Below, one piece after another: positions 18,133 to 28,140 of a stretch of DNA of 64,000 nucleotides. Position 1 is the first letter of the stretch. Each line of letters begins with the position of its first letter. Source of the stretch: a bacterium (GTDB lineage Bacteria; UBA8248); the NCBI GenBank assembly GCA_022825065.1, contig JAJDYR010000037.1:429742-493741 (forward strand), written 5' to 3'. The notes under the pieces are model-generated. The model was not told where the DNA came from, did no database searches, and worked only from the letters and a program-made list of their open reading frames with translations. Position numbers and translations under genes: made by a program.

Positions 18133-18878
18133 GGTTGCGCCTCCTCTGAGGATGGATTGAGTGATTCGGGCGCGGGTATGCCCAGGTAATTCGACACGAG
18201 CCGCTCGTCCGACATCAGTTCCGCCGCAGACCCGTGGAGCGTAATCCGTCCGCTTTCGAGAACGTAAGCCCGGTCGGCGAGCGCCATGGTCCGCCGGACG
18301 TTCTGTTCGACGAGGAGGATGGTGATCCCCTCCTCGCGCAGCCGGGAGATCAGCCCGAAAACCTCCTCCGCCAGCCTGGGCGACAGGCCGAGCGAGGGTT
18401 CGTCCAGCAGCAGCATCCGGGGCCTGGACTCGAGCCCGCGGGCGAGCGCCAGCATCTGCGCTTCGCCGCCGCTCAGGCCGGCGGCCGGACTGTCCAGTTT
18501 GTCCGCAAGGGCGGGGAACAGGCGCTGCAGGTCCGGGCGGCTGCGGCGCCGCAACACGAACCGGCCGCTCTGATGGGCGGCGGCCTGGAGGTTTTCCTCC
18601 ACGCTCAAGGTTCCGAAGATCATCCGCCCCTCCGGAACCTGCACGATGCCGCGGGCGACGACGGCGTGCGACGGGAGGCCGCCAATCGACTCACCCTCGA
18701 AGCGGATCTCGCCTTTATCTGGCGGCACGATGCCCGAGATCGCATTGAGGACCGACGTCTTGCCGGCGCCGTTTGCGCCGATGATGGAAACGATCTCTCC
18801 GGGCCGGACTTCCAACGACACCGCATCGACCGCGCGAATGCCGCCGTAAGAGACGCCCAGCCCGCGCACTTCAAGCAT
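18126..18878 (-). CDS. livF: branched-chain amino acid ABC transporter ATP-binding protein (LivF type)
   Basis: GANGAGKTSVLNAISG; LSGGEAQMLALARGL; LLLDEPSLGLSP. Confidence 0.9.
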   Translation of the reverse strand: MLEVRGLGVSYGGIRAVDAVSLEVRPGEIVSIIGANGAGKTSVLNAISGIVPPDKGEIRFEGESIGGLPSHAVVARGIVQVPEGRMIFGTLSVEENLQAAAHQSGRFVLRRRSRPDLQRLFPALADKLDSPAAGLSGGEAQMLALARGLESRPRMLLLDEPSLGLSPRLAEEVFGLISRLREEGITILLVEQNVRRTMALADRAYVLESGRITLHGSAAELMSDERLVSNYLGIPAPESLNPSSEEAQPC

Positions 18879-19629
18879 CGGGCGCATCGTCCCTGCCCAG
18901 ATAGGCTTCACGGACCTTCGCATCGGCGAGCACGTCGCCCGGGAGGCCTTCCGCTATCTTGCGGCCGAAATCGAGCACGCAAATACGGGTGCACACGCCG
19001 GTGATGAGCGCCATCTTGTGCTCGATCACCACACAGGTGCGGTTCGGAGCGACGACCTCGTGGATGAGCCGGGCCATGTCCGCGGTCTCGGCCGGAGTCA
19101 TGCCGCCTGCCGGTTCGTCGAGGAACACCAGCGGCGGATCGGTCGTGAGCGCACGGGCGACCTCCAGGCGCCGGCGCGCCGGCAAGGGGAGGTTTTTCGC
19201 CAGCACTTCCCGATCTTTCAGGAGTCCAAACAGCTCCAGTATTTCATCGACTCTTCCGGTATCGCCGCATCTGCGCGACGGGCTGCTCCGCAACAGGCCG
19301 AGCAGCCCGCCCGAAACCCGGCTGTGCTGCGAGGCCCACACGTTCTGGAAGACGGTCATGGTCGGAAACAGGCGGATGTTCTGAAACGTGCGCGCGATTC
19401 CCAGGCGTGCAATCCGGTGCCCTCGCCATCCGGTGATGTCCGCGCCCTGAAAGGAAATGCGCCCGCCGCTCGGCGGGTACACGCCGGTCACGGTGTTCAG
19501 AAGCGTCGTCTTGCCCGATCCGTTGGGCCCGATGAGGCCCAGAACCTCTCCGGCCGCGACCTCGAGGTCGATCCGGTCGAGCGCCGCCAGAGCGCCGAAG
19601 CGCTTTTCGACTTTCCTAAGCGCGAGCAT
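18871..19629 (-). CDS. livG: branched-chain amino acid ABC transporter ATP-binding protein (LivG type)
   Basis: GPNGSGKTTLLNTVTGVYPPSGG; FLDEPAGGMTPAETADM. Confidence 0.9.
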   Translation of the reverse strand: MLALRKVEKRFGALAALDRIDLEVAAGEVLGLIGPNGSGKTTLLNTVTGVYPPSGGRISFQGADITGWRGHRIARLGIARTFQNIRLFPTMTVFQNVWASQHSRVSGGLLGLLRSSPSRRCGDTGRVDEILELFGLLKDREVLAKNLPLPARRRLEVARALTTDPPLVFLDEPAGGMTPAETADMARLIHEVVAPNRTCVVIEHKMALITGVCTRICVLDFGRKIAEGLPGDVLADAKVREAYLGRDDAPDA

Positions 19630-20524
19630 GGTTCCGCCTCGAGAACACGGCCTTCAACCGATGCACCCGCTCCTCGTCGAGGATGCCGCGCGGCATGAAA
19701 ATCAACAGTATCGCCACCAGGCCGCCGAACACGATCATCCGATAGCCCTGGATGAAGCGAATCGCCTCCAGAAAACCGACATCGATGGCGACGCCGATGA
19801 GCGGTCCGAACGCCGTGCCGAGCCCTCCGATCAGACCGTAGGCGAGGGCATGCACGCCCAGCATGACGTTGAAGAACTGCGGCTCCACATAGGTGGTGAA
19901 GTGGGCGTAGAGCGCCCCGCCCACGCCTGCGATCACACCGGCCGCCCCCACCGCCAGAATGCGATAGCGCACGGTGTTCAGACCCTGCATCTCGGCCAGC
20001 AGATCGTCCGAGCCGAGCATTCTGAGAACCGAACCCAGCCGGGAGCGCTCCACGAGCAGCAAGAAAATCACCGTCAGCGCGAGCAATCCGTAGATGAGGA
20101 GCATGAACTCGGTCAGGCTGATGTCGCGCTCGAACATCCAGCGGATGCCGTGGAATCCGTTTGCGCCCTCCGGACCCACCATCTCTCCATCGACCTCGAC
20201 CTGAATCTCGACGATCAACAGGATCAGGCGCGCCATCTCCGCAAAAGCCAGGGTCGCTACCGAAAAGTAGAGACCGCTCAGCTGAAGCGTCAGAGCCCCC
20301 ACGACCATCGCGATGATTCCGGCCACGCACGCGCCGACGAGAATTCCCGCCCAGATCGGCAGCTGGAACATGGCGGTCGCAGCGCCGGCCGCGTACGCGC
20401 TCAGGCCGAAGTAGGCCTGCTGGCCGAAGGAGATCTCCCCCGTCAGCAACAGCAGGTAGGCCGACAGCGCGATGAACGAGATCATGCCGATGTTCGACAG
20501 CACCGTGATGACGTAATCGTCCAT
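19616..20524 (-). CDS. livM: branched-chain amino acid ABC transporter permease (LivM type)
   Basis: GEISFGQQAYFGLSAYAAG; IGGLGTAFGPLIG. Confidence 0.88.
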   Translation of the reverse strand: MDDYVITVLSNIGMISFIALSAYLLLLTGEISFGQQAYFGLSAYAAGAATAMFQLPIWAGILVGACVAGIIAMVVGALTLQLSGLYFSVATLAFAEMARLILLIVEIQVEVDGEMVGPEGANGFHGIRWMFERDISLTEFMLLIYGLLALTVIFLLLVERSRLGSVLRMLGSDDLLAEMQGLNTVRYRILAVGAAGVIAGVGGALYAHFTTYVEPQFFNVMLGVHALAYGLIGGLGTAFGPLIGVAIDVGFLEAIRFIQGYRMIVFGGLVAILLIFMPRGILDEERVHRLKAVFSRRNHARA

Positions 20525-20527
20525 CCC

Positions 20528-21427
20528 TCAAACCCGCCGGAAAGCGAGAGCCTCGCGGCTCAGAATGCGTTGACCCATGAGGCCGCCGGGCCGCAGCACC
20601 AGCATCCCGAAAAGCAGCAGATATGCGCTGAGATCCTTGTATTCGTTGCCCAGATACCAAAGAGCGTGGGCTTCGACAACGCCCAGCAGCAAGCCGCCCA
20701 GAATCGCACCCGGCAGCGACCCCATCCCGCCCAGCATCATCGCAATGAGACCCTTGAAAGTGGCCCACAGGCCGAAGAAGGGGGTAATCTGCGCATCCGT
20801 GGACAAGATGGCGTAGCCTGCCACCCCGCCCATCAGGGACACCAGCGCGAATGCGCACAGCGTGACCCAGGCCGCATTGATGCCCATATAGGCGGCGGCC
20901 AGAGAGTTTTCGGAGACCGCCCGCAACGCCAGGCCAAAACGGGTGCGATACAACAGGACGTGCAAAACGCCGACTATGATCATCGCCAGGATCAGCATTG
21001 AGGTCTGTTCCGCCCGGAACAGAAAGGGCCCGAGCTCGAAGGAACCGGCTGCTAGCAAAGCGGGGAAGGCGTAGGTGCGCTCGGGCAGCAGATGAATGGC
21101 GGCTTCCTCCAACTGCATCCAGATCACGAAGCTCGAGACCATCGACGCGAGCACGGCGCTGCGGCGGATGGCGTGAAAGCACAAGCGTTCGACATAGATG
21201 CCGACGAGGACGGTGCTCGCCAGTGTCGTCAAGGCGACGATCCACACACTGACCTGATGATGCACATGCAGCCACGTGCCGATGTAGGCGCCGAGCATGA
21301 TGGTGGCGCCGAAGGAGAGGTTGATCCGGCGCATCACGCCGAAGATGATCGTGAATCCAATCGCCAGAAGCGCGTAGGACGAACCGAACATCATGCCGTC
21401 GACCGTATTCTGGACAAAATCGATCAA
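20528..21427 (-). CDS. livH: branched-chain amino acid ABC transporter permease (LivH type)
   Basis: TVDGMMFGSSYALLAIGFTIIFGVMRRINLSFGATIMLGAYIG. Confidence 0.9.
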   Translation of the reverse strand: MIDFVQNTVDGMMFGSSYALLAIGFTIIFGVMRRINLSFGATIMLGAYIGTWLHVHHQVSVWIVALTTLASTVLVGIYVERLCFHAIRRSAVLASMVSSFVIWMQLEEAAIHLLPERTYAFPALLAAGSFELGPFLFRAEQTSMLILAMIIVGVLHVLLYRTRFGLALRAVSENSLAAAYMGINAAWVTLCAFALVSLMGGVAGYAILSTDAQITPFFGLWATFKGLIAMMLGGMGSLPGAILGGLLLGVVEAHALWYLGNEYKDLSAYLLLFGMLVLRPGGLMGQRILSREALAFRRV

Positions 21428-21454
21428 GACGCGCTCCCACGACTCCGGTATTCG

Positions 21455-22171
21455 TTAATCCTTCTGCGACCCGAGGTAGGCCCGGTGAATGACCTCGTCT
21501 TCCGCGAGTTCACCGGGCGATCCCGAGAATGTGATTTCTCCGTTTTCGATGAGGTAGAACTTGTGGGCCACGGTCAGCGCCATGTGGGCGTTTTGCTCGA
21601 CCAGGAAAATCGTGACGCCTTCCGCATTCAACTCGCGGATGATGCTGAAAATCTCCCTGACGATCAACGGCGCCAGCCCGATGGATGGTTCGTCCATGAG
21701 CAGAATCTTGGGGCGATTCATCAGGCCCCTGGCGATCGCCAGCATCTGCTGCTCGCCTCCCGACAGGGTGCCGGCCAGCTGACCCTTGCGTTCTTCCAGG
21801 CGAGGAAAGCGCCGGTACATGTCCGCGACATCGGCCGCGACCTCCGCCTCGGAAGCCCGCCGGGAGTAGGCGCCGGCATGGAGGTTCTCCTCGACGTTCA
21901 TGTAGGGAAAGACAAGACGGTTCTCGGGCACCAGAGCGAGGCCTCTTGAGACCACCTTGCTGGCCGGCAACCGCGTTATGTCGTCGCCGCTCAAAACGAC
22001 GGAGCCGGATTCGGGGGAAAGGATGCCTGCAATGGTGAACATGGTCGTCGTTTTGCCCGCGCCGTTGGGACCGAGCAGACACGTGATTTCGCCCTCGGCC
22101 GCATCGAGGCAGATGCCTCGCAGCGCCTGAACTTTTCCGTAGGAGGTGACGAGATCCCGAACGCTCAGCAT
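21455..22171 (-). CDS. livF: branched-chain amino acid ABC transporter ATP-binding protein (LivF type), second cassette
   Basis: MLSVRDLVTSYGKVQALRG; GPNGAGKTTTMFTIAG; LSGGEQQMLAIARGLM; LLMDEPSIGLAP. Confidence 0.9.
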   Translation of the reverse strand: MLSVRDLVTSYGKVQALRGICLDAAEGEITCLLGPNGAGKTTTMFTIAGILSPESGSVVLSGDDITRLPASKVVSRGLALVPENRLVFPYMNVEENLHAGAYSRRASEAEVAADVADMYRRFPRLEERKGQLAGTLSGGEQQMLAIARGLMNRPKILLMDEPSIGLAPLIVREIFSIIRELNAEGVTIFLVEQNAHMALTVAHKFYLIENGEITFSGSPGELAEDEVIHRAYLGSQKD

Positions 22172-22175
22172 GTTC

Positions 22176-22952
22176 TCAATCGCCCGTATCGAGAGAGGGG
22201 GCATCCGAGTCGGACGTTCCCAGGTAAGCCTCCTGCACGGCCTTGTTCCGCTGCACGTCGCCTGGAGTCCCGGATGCGATCTTCTGCCCGAAATTGAGAA
22301 CGGCGATTTGCTCCGCCACACCCATGACGAGTTCCATCACGTGCTCGACGAGCAGGATCGTTACGCCGGAATCACGGATACGCCGAATGCGCAGGCTCAA
22401 ATCATGAATCTCCTGGCGGTTCATGCCGGCGGCGGGCTCGTCCAGCAGCAACAGCTTCGGGCGGGCAGCCGCGGCGCGGGCAAACTCCAGCCGCCGTTGT
22501 TCCCCGAATGCGAGGTTGGATGCGAGTTCATCGCTTTTGTGTTCCAAATCGGCGAGTTCGAGCAGGGTGGCGATCTCCCGCCGCGTCCGGCGGGTGGCGC
22601 CGAACCAGCGCGACAGAAAGCCCTGCGTGGCGAGATCCTCGGGTGAGTTCTGCGCCACCCACAGGTTCTGCCACACGGTGAGATTCGGAAACAGGCGGAT
22701 ATTCTGGAACGTCCGGGCGATTCCCGCCCGCAGGCGCTGGTGCGGCGGCTTGCCGTTCATCAGTTCCTCGTGGAACCGAACCGTACCGGCCGTTTCCTGA
22801 TACACGCCGCAGATCAGGTTGATGGTCGTGCTCTTGCCCGATCCGTTGGGGCCGATCAACCCGAAGATCTCGCCCTCTTGAACCGTGATGTCCAGCTCAT
22901 CGACGGCCCTGACTCCACCGAAGTGCTTCGACAGCCCGCGCAGCTCAAGCAT
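22176..22952 (-). CDS. livG: branched-chain amino acid ABC transporter ATP-binding protein (LivG type), second cassette
   Basis: GPNGSGKSTTINLICGVYQETAG; LLLDEPAAGMNRQEIHDLS. Confidence 0.9.
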   Translation of the reverse strand: MLELRGLSKHFGGVRAVDELDITVQEGEIFGLIGPNGSGKSTTINLICGVYQETAGTVRFHEELMNGKPPHQRLRAGIARTFQNIRLFPNLTVWQNLWVAQNSPEDLATQGFLSRWFGATRRTRREIATLLELADLEHKSDELASNLAFGEQRRLEFARAAAARPKLLLLDEPAAGMNRQEIHDLSLRIRRIRDSGVTILLVEHVMELVMGVAEQIAVLNFGQKIASGTPGDVQRNKAVQEAYLGTSDSDAPSLDTGD

Positions 22953-23859
22953 CGGACTTCTCCTGAGCGCCGAGACCGACTGCGCGTTTCAAGACCTGGG
23001 CGGTGCGCGCATCGAACAGGCCGGAGGGCTTCAGGTTCATCGCCATGATGATCAGCAACCCGAACACGATGTTGCGCCAATCCCCCATGAATCGAAGCCC
23101 TTCCACGAGTACGCCCTGAATGAAAACGACCGCCACCAGGGTGCCGAACACGCTCGAGAGGCCGCCGAGGATCGGATAGGAGACCGCGAAGGTCGCGAGC
23201 AGCACGGTAAAGGTGAGGTGATCGACGTAGGTCGCCGTGTGCGCGTAGAGGGCTCCGCCGATGCCGGCGATGAAGCCGCCGGCGGTCATGGCCGTCACCT
23301 TTACCGCGGTGAGGTTGACGCCGACGCTTTGCGTCGCGAGTTCATCTTCGCCGACGGCCCGCAACACTGCGCCTGCGCGCGAACGGTCCATCCACCACAG
23401 CGCCGCCATGATCAGGATGACGAACGTCCAGACGAAGGCCGTGATCTCCCACGGCGACCATCCGTTCGCCACGAAGTAGCGGATCTCGCGGAAGCCGTTG
23501 GTGCTGTCCGGCCCGACTACGATGTCGCCGCGCGGCACGCGCCAGCTCAGGTTGAAGAAGAACAGACGAACGAACTCGCCGAACGCGATGGTCGCGACCA
23601 CCAGCATCAGTCCCTTTACCCTCAGGGCGGGAAAACCGACGAGGAACGCGAAGAACGCGGCGATGACCGCGGCCGCGAGCAGTGCGGGAAGAATGGGCAA
23701 CTCGAAGATGACGGTGAGAATGCCTGCGGAGTAGGCTCCGATCGCAAAGAAGCCGGCCTGACCCAATGAGAGTTGTCCGGTCAGCATCAGGACATACGCG
23801 GACAAGCCGAGAAGAGTGTGAATCCCGATGAGTTGGGCGAGGCCGAGGTAGTACGACAT
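22945..23859 (-). CDS. livM: branched-chain amino acid ABC transporter permease (LivM type), second cassette
   Basis: GQLSLGQAGFFAIGAYSAGILTV; ILGGLSSVFGTLVAV. Confidence 0.88.
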   Translation of the reverse strand: MSYYLGLAQLIGIHTLLGLSAYVLMLTGQLSLGQAGFFAIGAYSAGILTVIFELPILPALLAAAVIAAFFAFLVGFPALRVKGLMLVVATIAFGEFVRLFFFNLSWRVPRGDIVVGPDSTNGFREIRYFVANGWSPWEITAFVWTFVILIMAALWWMDRSRAGAVLRAVGEDELATQSVGVNLTAVKVTAMTAGGFIAGIGGALYAHTATYVDHLTFTVLLATFAVSYPILGGLSSVFGTLVAVVFIQGVLVEGLRFMGDWRNIVFGLLIIMAMNLKPSGLFDARTAQVLKRAVGLGAQEKSDA

Positions 23860-23865
23860 CGGTGG

Positions 23866-24762
23866 CTAGTCCCGGTCTATCGCTGAGCCGAAGAGGCCGT
23901 CGGGTCTGAAAATCAGGAAAACGAACAGCAGCAGAAGCACGTACATATCGCGTTCGTTGACGCCCCGGAAGTACAGGAACGCATTTTCCAGCCCGCCGAC
24001 CAGCAACCCGGCCGCAATGGCTCCCGGGATCGAGCCCAAGCCCCCGATAACGCTGACGATCAGACCTTTGACCGTGAGCGGCACGGTGATCAGCGGCGAC
24101 AGCACTCCGACCGCGGACGCCGTCATCGAACCGGCGATGCCGCCGAGCAAGCCCGCGAGCACGAAGGTGATGGCGTTGGTCCGATGGACGTCGATGCCGC
24201 AGAGCTGAGCCGCCACGTCCTGTTGGGACACCGCTCGCGTCGCCAGGCCCAGCCGGGTTCTGTAGAGCACGTAGAGCAGTCCGATGGTGCTGACGATGTT
24301 CACCGCCAACACGAACAACAAATCGCCGCGCACCCCGTAAGGGCCCATTTCGAACATCACGTCGTCGAACAGCGCCGGAAAAGTGAGCGGTGAACCATCG
24401 GTCGTATGCACGACGATCTCGTCGATGAAGAACAGCGCCCCGATGGAAGCCATCAAGGCGGCAAGGTGGTTGTTGATGGGGATGAACCTGAAGCAGGTGA
24501 TATACACGGCGCCGCCGATCAGCCCCGAGGCGAGCGCGGAGATCAGGAACACTACCGGGGCCGGGGCGTTGATGAAGGTGAACGCGGCCAGGCCGACGTA
24601 CGCCCCGGCCAGAGCCGCCGCGGCGTAGGTCATGTTGAGTTTTCTCATGGCGCCGAAAATCAGGGAAAAGCCGATACCGATCAGCGCATAGGTCGTGCCG
24701 AAGAACAGGCCGTCGCCGATGGTCTGGGTGATCTCTACGAACTCGAGCAAAAAATCACTCAT
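23866..24762 (-). CDS. livH: branched-chain amino acid ABC transporter permease (LivH type), second cassette
   Basis: GDGLFFGTTYALIGIGFSLIFGAMRKLNMTYAAAALAGAYVG; VIGGLGSIPGAIAAGLLVG. Confidence 0.9.
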   Translation of the reverse strand: MSDFLLEFVEITQTIGDGLFFGTTYALIGIGFSLIFGAMRKLNMTYAAAALAGAYVGLAAFTFINAPAPVVFLISALASGLIGGAVYITCFRFIPINNHLAALMASIGALFFIDEIVVHTTDGSPLTFPALFDDVMFEMGPYGVRGDLLFVLAVNIVSTIGLLYVLYRTRLGLATRAVSQQDVAAQLCGIDVHRTNAITFVLAGLLGGIAGSMTASAVGVLSPLITVPLTVKGLIVSVIGGLGSIPGAIAAGLLVGGLENAFLYFRGVNERDMYVLLLLFVFLIFRPDGLFGSAIDRD

Positions 24763-24892
24763 GGTCTGATCTCATTTGTACCCTCAGCGACCAGGGACAC
24801 TCAGCGTCGCGCGAGACTAATACCGGATACGTGATCGGACCTTCCTAGTCATGCTTTCTCGCACTTTCTTTTGGAAGACGCCAGTCCCGGCC

Positions 24893-24943
24893 CGGCGACA
24901 TGGTGAACAACATCTACCCGAACTCCCGTTCACCATGTCGCCG
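24893..24943 (-). promoter_or_regulatory. 16-bp perfect inverted repeat (CGGCGACATGGTGAAC / GTTCACCATGTCGCCG, 19-nt loop) in the livK-livH intergenic region
   Basis: Direct reading; no T-tract, so more likely an mRNA-stabilising/attenuating hairpin than an intrinsic terminator. Confidence 0.75.
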
Positions 24944-24984
24944 CATCAAGGATCCACCAGTCGCGATCCTGGTCGGAGACTGCG

Positions 24985-26262
24985 TTAGCGTGGATCGTGG
25001 ACGACTTTCCACGCACCCTTTTGGGCTTGCACGAAGACGTAGGGTTTGATGGATTCGCCCTCGTTCTGGACCCGACCGATCTCGCCCATCAGCCCATTGA
25101 CCTTGACCAGGGCTTCAAGGCCGTCGCGGACCTTGCGCCTGTCGGCCTTCAGTGTCTCGGGCTTGGCCATAACGCCGGTCGCCTCGACCACCTGCTTGAT
25201 GATGTGCGCGTTCTCCCAGGCGGCCGCGCTGTGCAGATCGGCGGCCCCGCCGTTGGCTTCGGCGGCGGCGGCGACCTTCGCGGCAGCCTTCGTGATCGGA
25301 GCGAAGCCGGTCGGGATGTAGATGCCCTCCGCGGCAGCGGAGCAACCCTTGAGGGTTTCCGCGCTGGACGAACTGGTGAGTCCCACGAGCACCTTCGGCC
25401 TGATTCGCTGGCGTCTCATTTCCTTGAGCATGCCGCAGGTGGTGAAGGGGTGCGAGGAGATGATCATCATGTCGGCGCCCGATCTCTTGAAGGCGCGGGC
25501 CTGGACCGAGAAGTTCGTGTCGGCAAGCAGCCAGTTGGACGATTTCGAGACTTTGAGCACATTCTTCATGCCCGCTATAATCTTGCCGGTCACCCCTTCA
25601 ATGCCGCCGCCGACCCACTCGAAGCCGTATTTCCTGGCCTTTTGGACGATGACGGCGGCGAAGGTGATTCTGGAGTGGGCCTGGTCGGTCTCGGTTCCGC
25701 CATAGATCGTCTTGACGTCGGGATACTTGGAGCGCAGCCATTTGAACAACGCGTCATACATGGTGATCTCGTTGGGCACGTTGCGGAACGTCCATTGGGA
25801 CTTTTTGGCAAGACCGGGACGAATCGCGGTGTCGGTGAGAATGGGAAACTGAAGCCCGCTGTCGGACTTGTCGTCCACCTTTTTCTGGAAGATGCCGTAC
25901 ATGGCCGCCGCGGCGCCGGAGCACGTCGGACCGATGCCGGCCAAAGCTGCGGTTTGCGATTCGACCTTGCGCGCAATCGAGATGGCCTGATCGGCGTTGC
26001 AGGCGGAGTCGTAATAAGTGAATTCCATCTTGGCCATGGTGCCGTCGCCCAGTTTCACGCCGCCCGAATCGTTGATGGCCTTTATCGCTCCTTTGAGTAC
26101 GGCCTCGGAGTTGACGCCGAAAGAGCGCAAGGGCCCCGACTTAGCGCCCCAGGCTGCAATCTTGACGGTGCGCTCGGCCGCGACCACCGGATGCGCGAGC
26201 ATGAAGAATGATGCGGCGATGACGAACATAGCTGCTGCCGTGAGTTTTGTTGTAGCAGACAT
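24985..26262 (-). CDS. livK: branched-chain amino acid-type ABC transporter substrate-binding protein
   Basis: Signal peptide MSATTKLTAAAMFVIAASFFMLAHPVVAAE, then periplasmic-binding LivK-like sequence. Confidence 0.85.
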   Translation of the reverse strand: MSATTKLTAAAMFVIAASFFMLAHPVVAAERTVKIAAWGAKSGPLRSFGVNSEAVLKGAIKAINDSGGVKLGDGTMAKMEFTYYDSACNADQAISIARKVESQTAALAGIGPTCSGAAAAMYGIFQKKVDDKSDSGLQFPILTDTAIRPGLAKKSQWTFRNVPNEITMYDALFKWLRSKYPDVKTIYGGTETDQAHSRITFAAVIVQKARKYGFEWVGGGIEGVTGKIIAGMKNVLKVSKSSNWLLADTNFSVQARAFKRSGADMMIISSHPFTTCGMLKEMRRQRIRPKVLVGLTSSSSAETLKGCSAAAEGIYIPTGFAPITKAAAKVAAAAEANGGAADLHSAAAWENAHIIKQVVEATGVMAKPETLKADRRKVRDGLEALVKVNGLMGEIGRVQNEGESIKPYVFVQAQKGAWKVVHDPR

Positions 26263-27198
26263 TTCGAGTCCTCCCGTTTGAGTTCCCCAGTGGGCTTGAT
26301 CGCCATTGGTCAAGTGTTCGACTTTTGGGCGCCCCCCCATCTTGTCGTCAGTACTTATGGCCACCGAATTCCTGCGTCGAAGCGCTGGACACGGTTGATC
26401 CTCTGCATTGTTACAAGAAACCGAACGCCAAACCATGCCCAATATAAGATTTATATATCTCAATTTTGATAACAGTTTAGCGCCATATCATCTCAAAACG
26501 CGCCGCTCTGAGGATCGTCAGGCCTCCGTGGTCCTCGGCAATCGAGATGCGAGTATTGCCACAACCGAACATAATAAGACTGTGGTCGATATTATCGGAC
26601 GCAAGGTCTTCCGCCATGGCGCCCCGCCATTGCGGATGCGCGCCGGCCTGCGTTCACGTATTGCCGGATTCGGGTCCGGGAGTTGCCGGCATTCCGTTCG
26701 GGTGTACCGGATTCAGCGGCAAACGAACCATTGATATCCAAATGGATTGCCTGGTTATCGAGTTTGGCGGGCGAGTGCGGCCCCGTGCAGAACGGCGTTC
26801 GCAACTCGCGACTATCGCGGTTGGGAAAAATTTATTGTTCAGAGGCGATCGTTGTTTTATTATTGGAATTGAGAACAACCAATAGCACAAATGATATTGG
26901 TTGGTGGTTGTCCCGCTTGTTTTATCGAGCACTTCCGGAAACCCCGCCGGGAGTTCAAAAACGGCGTCGCCCACGGCTAGCGCCGGCCGGGAGGCACGCA
27001 ACCGCGAAAGAGAGGTTCGGTGACGATGTATGTTCGCCAGTCCGGTCAGATATCACGTTTCTTTCTGCCCGGGCGGCCCGGACAGGGAGGACACGCGGGC
27101 GTCCATGCGGTCGCATGGTCATGGTCCGGCGAGGGCTCGACGGAAAGCCCTCGTCTTCCCGCCCCGGCGCATTCTCAGGCGGACATCGGAGGCCGGTC

Positions 27199-28140
27199 AT
27201 GAGCGGCCCCCGGTTCAAGATTCCCTCCATCAACACGCTGCTCGCCTTCGAGGCGGTCGCCCGGCTCGGCAGCGTCGGCCGCGCCGCTGAGGAGCGCAGC
27301 ACGTCGCAATCGGCGATCAGCCGTCACTTGAGCAATCTGGAGGACGCGCTCGGCGTGATGCTGTTCGAGCGTTCGGGCCGCGGAATCGCGCTGAACCGGA
27401 GCGGCGAAAAGTATTTTCTCGCCGTCCAGTCGGCGATGGGCAGCCTGCAAGACACCGCTCACGGGCTTCACAGCCGCAAAACCGGCCTGACCATCGGGTG
27501 CACCCTGGAGATATCGGGTCTGTTGCTGCTGCCGATCTTTTCCAGGCTGAAGCGGTCTCTGGGCGATGGCGTCGCGGCCCGGATTGTGGTCTACGACTTC
27601 GACATACTGTCCATGCTGATACCTGTGGGCCTCGACATTATCTTCGAGTCTTCAGTTGGTGCGCCGCACCCTAACGAAAATGCGATCAAGGTCCTGGATG
27701 AGGAAATCGTTCCGGTGGCCTCGCCCTCCTTCCTGGAACGGTTCGGGCCGGTGCTGGCCGGGCCGCCGCAATGCTGGTCGGGGGTGCCGCGCCTGGACAT
27801 CGGTCTACGCAGCCCGGGCTGGGCGACCTGGGATACCTGGTTCGACGAACACGGCTGCGCGCCCCCGGACGCACCGGTCGAAACTTTCGAGAACTACATC
27901 CATCTGCTGCGGGCGGCGGCCGACGGCGACGGCATCGCTATCGGCTGGAACGGATTCCTGACCGATTACACCGAAGCGGGGCAACTTGCGGCCGTCCGGG
28001 ACGAGTGGCTGCGAACCGGGTTCAGCATGTACGGCGTTCCCACGCCGAATGGCAGGCGCAACCCTGCTTCGAAGGACTGCCTGCGAGAGCTTGGCCGGCT
28101 GATCGGGGAGCTATGCAGCCGCCGGCCCGTGACGAAATGA
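27199..28140 (+). CDS. LysR family transcriptional regulator (GcvA-like)
   Basis: FKIPSINTLLAFEAVARLGSVGRAAEERSTSQSAISRHLSNLEDALGVMLFERSGRGIALN. Confidence 0.9.
   Translation: MSGPRFKIPSINTLLAFEAVARLGSVGRAAEERSTSQSAISRHLSNLEDALGVMLFERSGRGIALNRSGEKYFLAVQSAMGSLQDTAHGLHSRKTGLTIGCTLEISGLLLLPIFSRLKRSLGDGVAARIVVYDFDILSMLIPVGLDIIFESSVGAPHPNENAIKVLDEEIVPVASPSFLERFGPVLAGPPQCWSGVPRLDIGLRSPGWATWDTWFDEHGCAPPDAPVETFENYIHLLRAAADGDGIAIGWNGFLTDYTEAGQLAAVRDEWLRTGFSMYGVPTPNGRRNPASKDCLRELGRLIGELCSRRPVTK

Noticed and set aside
19457-21440. Large overlapping ORFs (514 aa +, 647 aa -) across livG/livM/livH
   Set aside because: Shadow frames of clearly recognisable LIV genes
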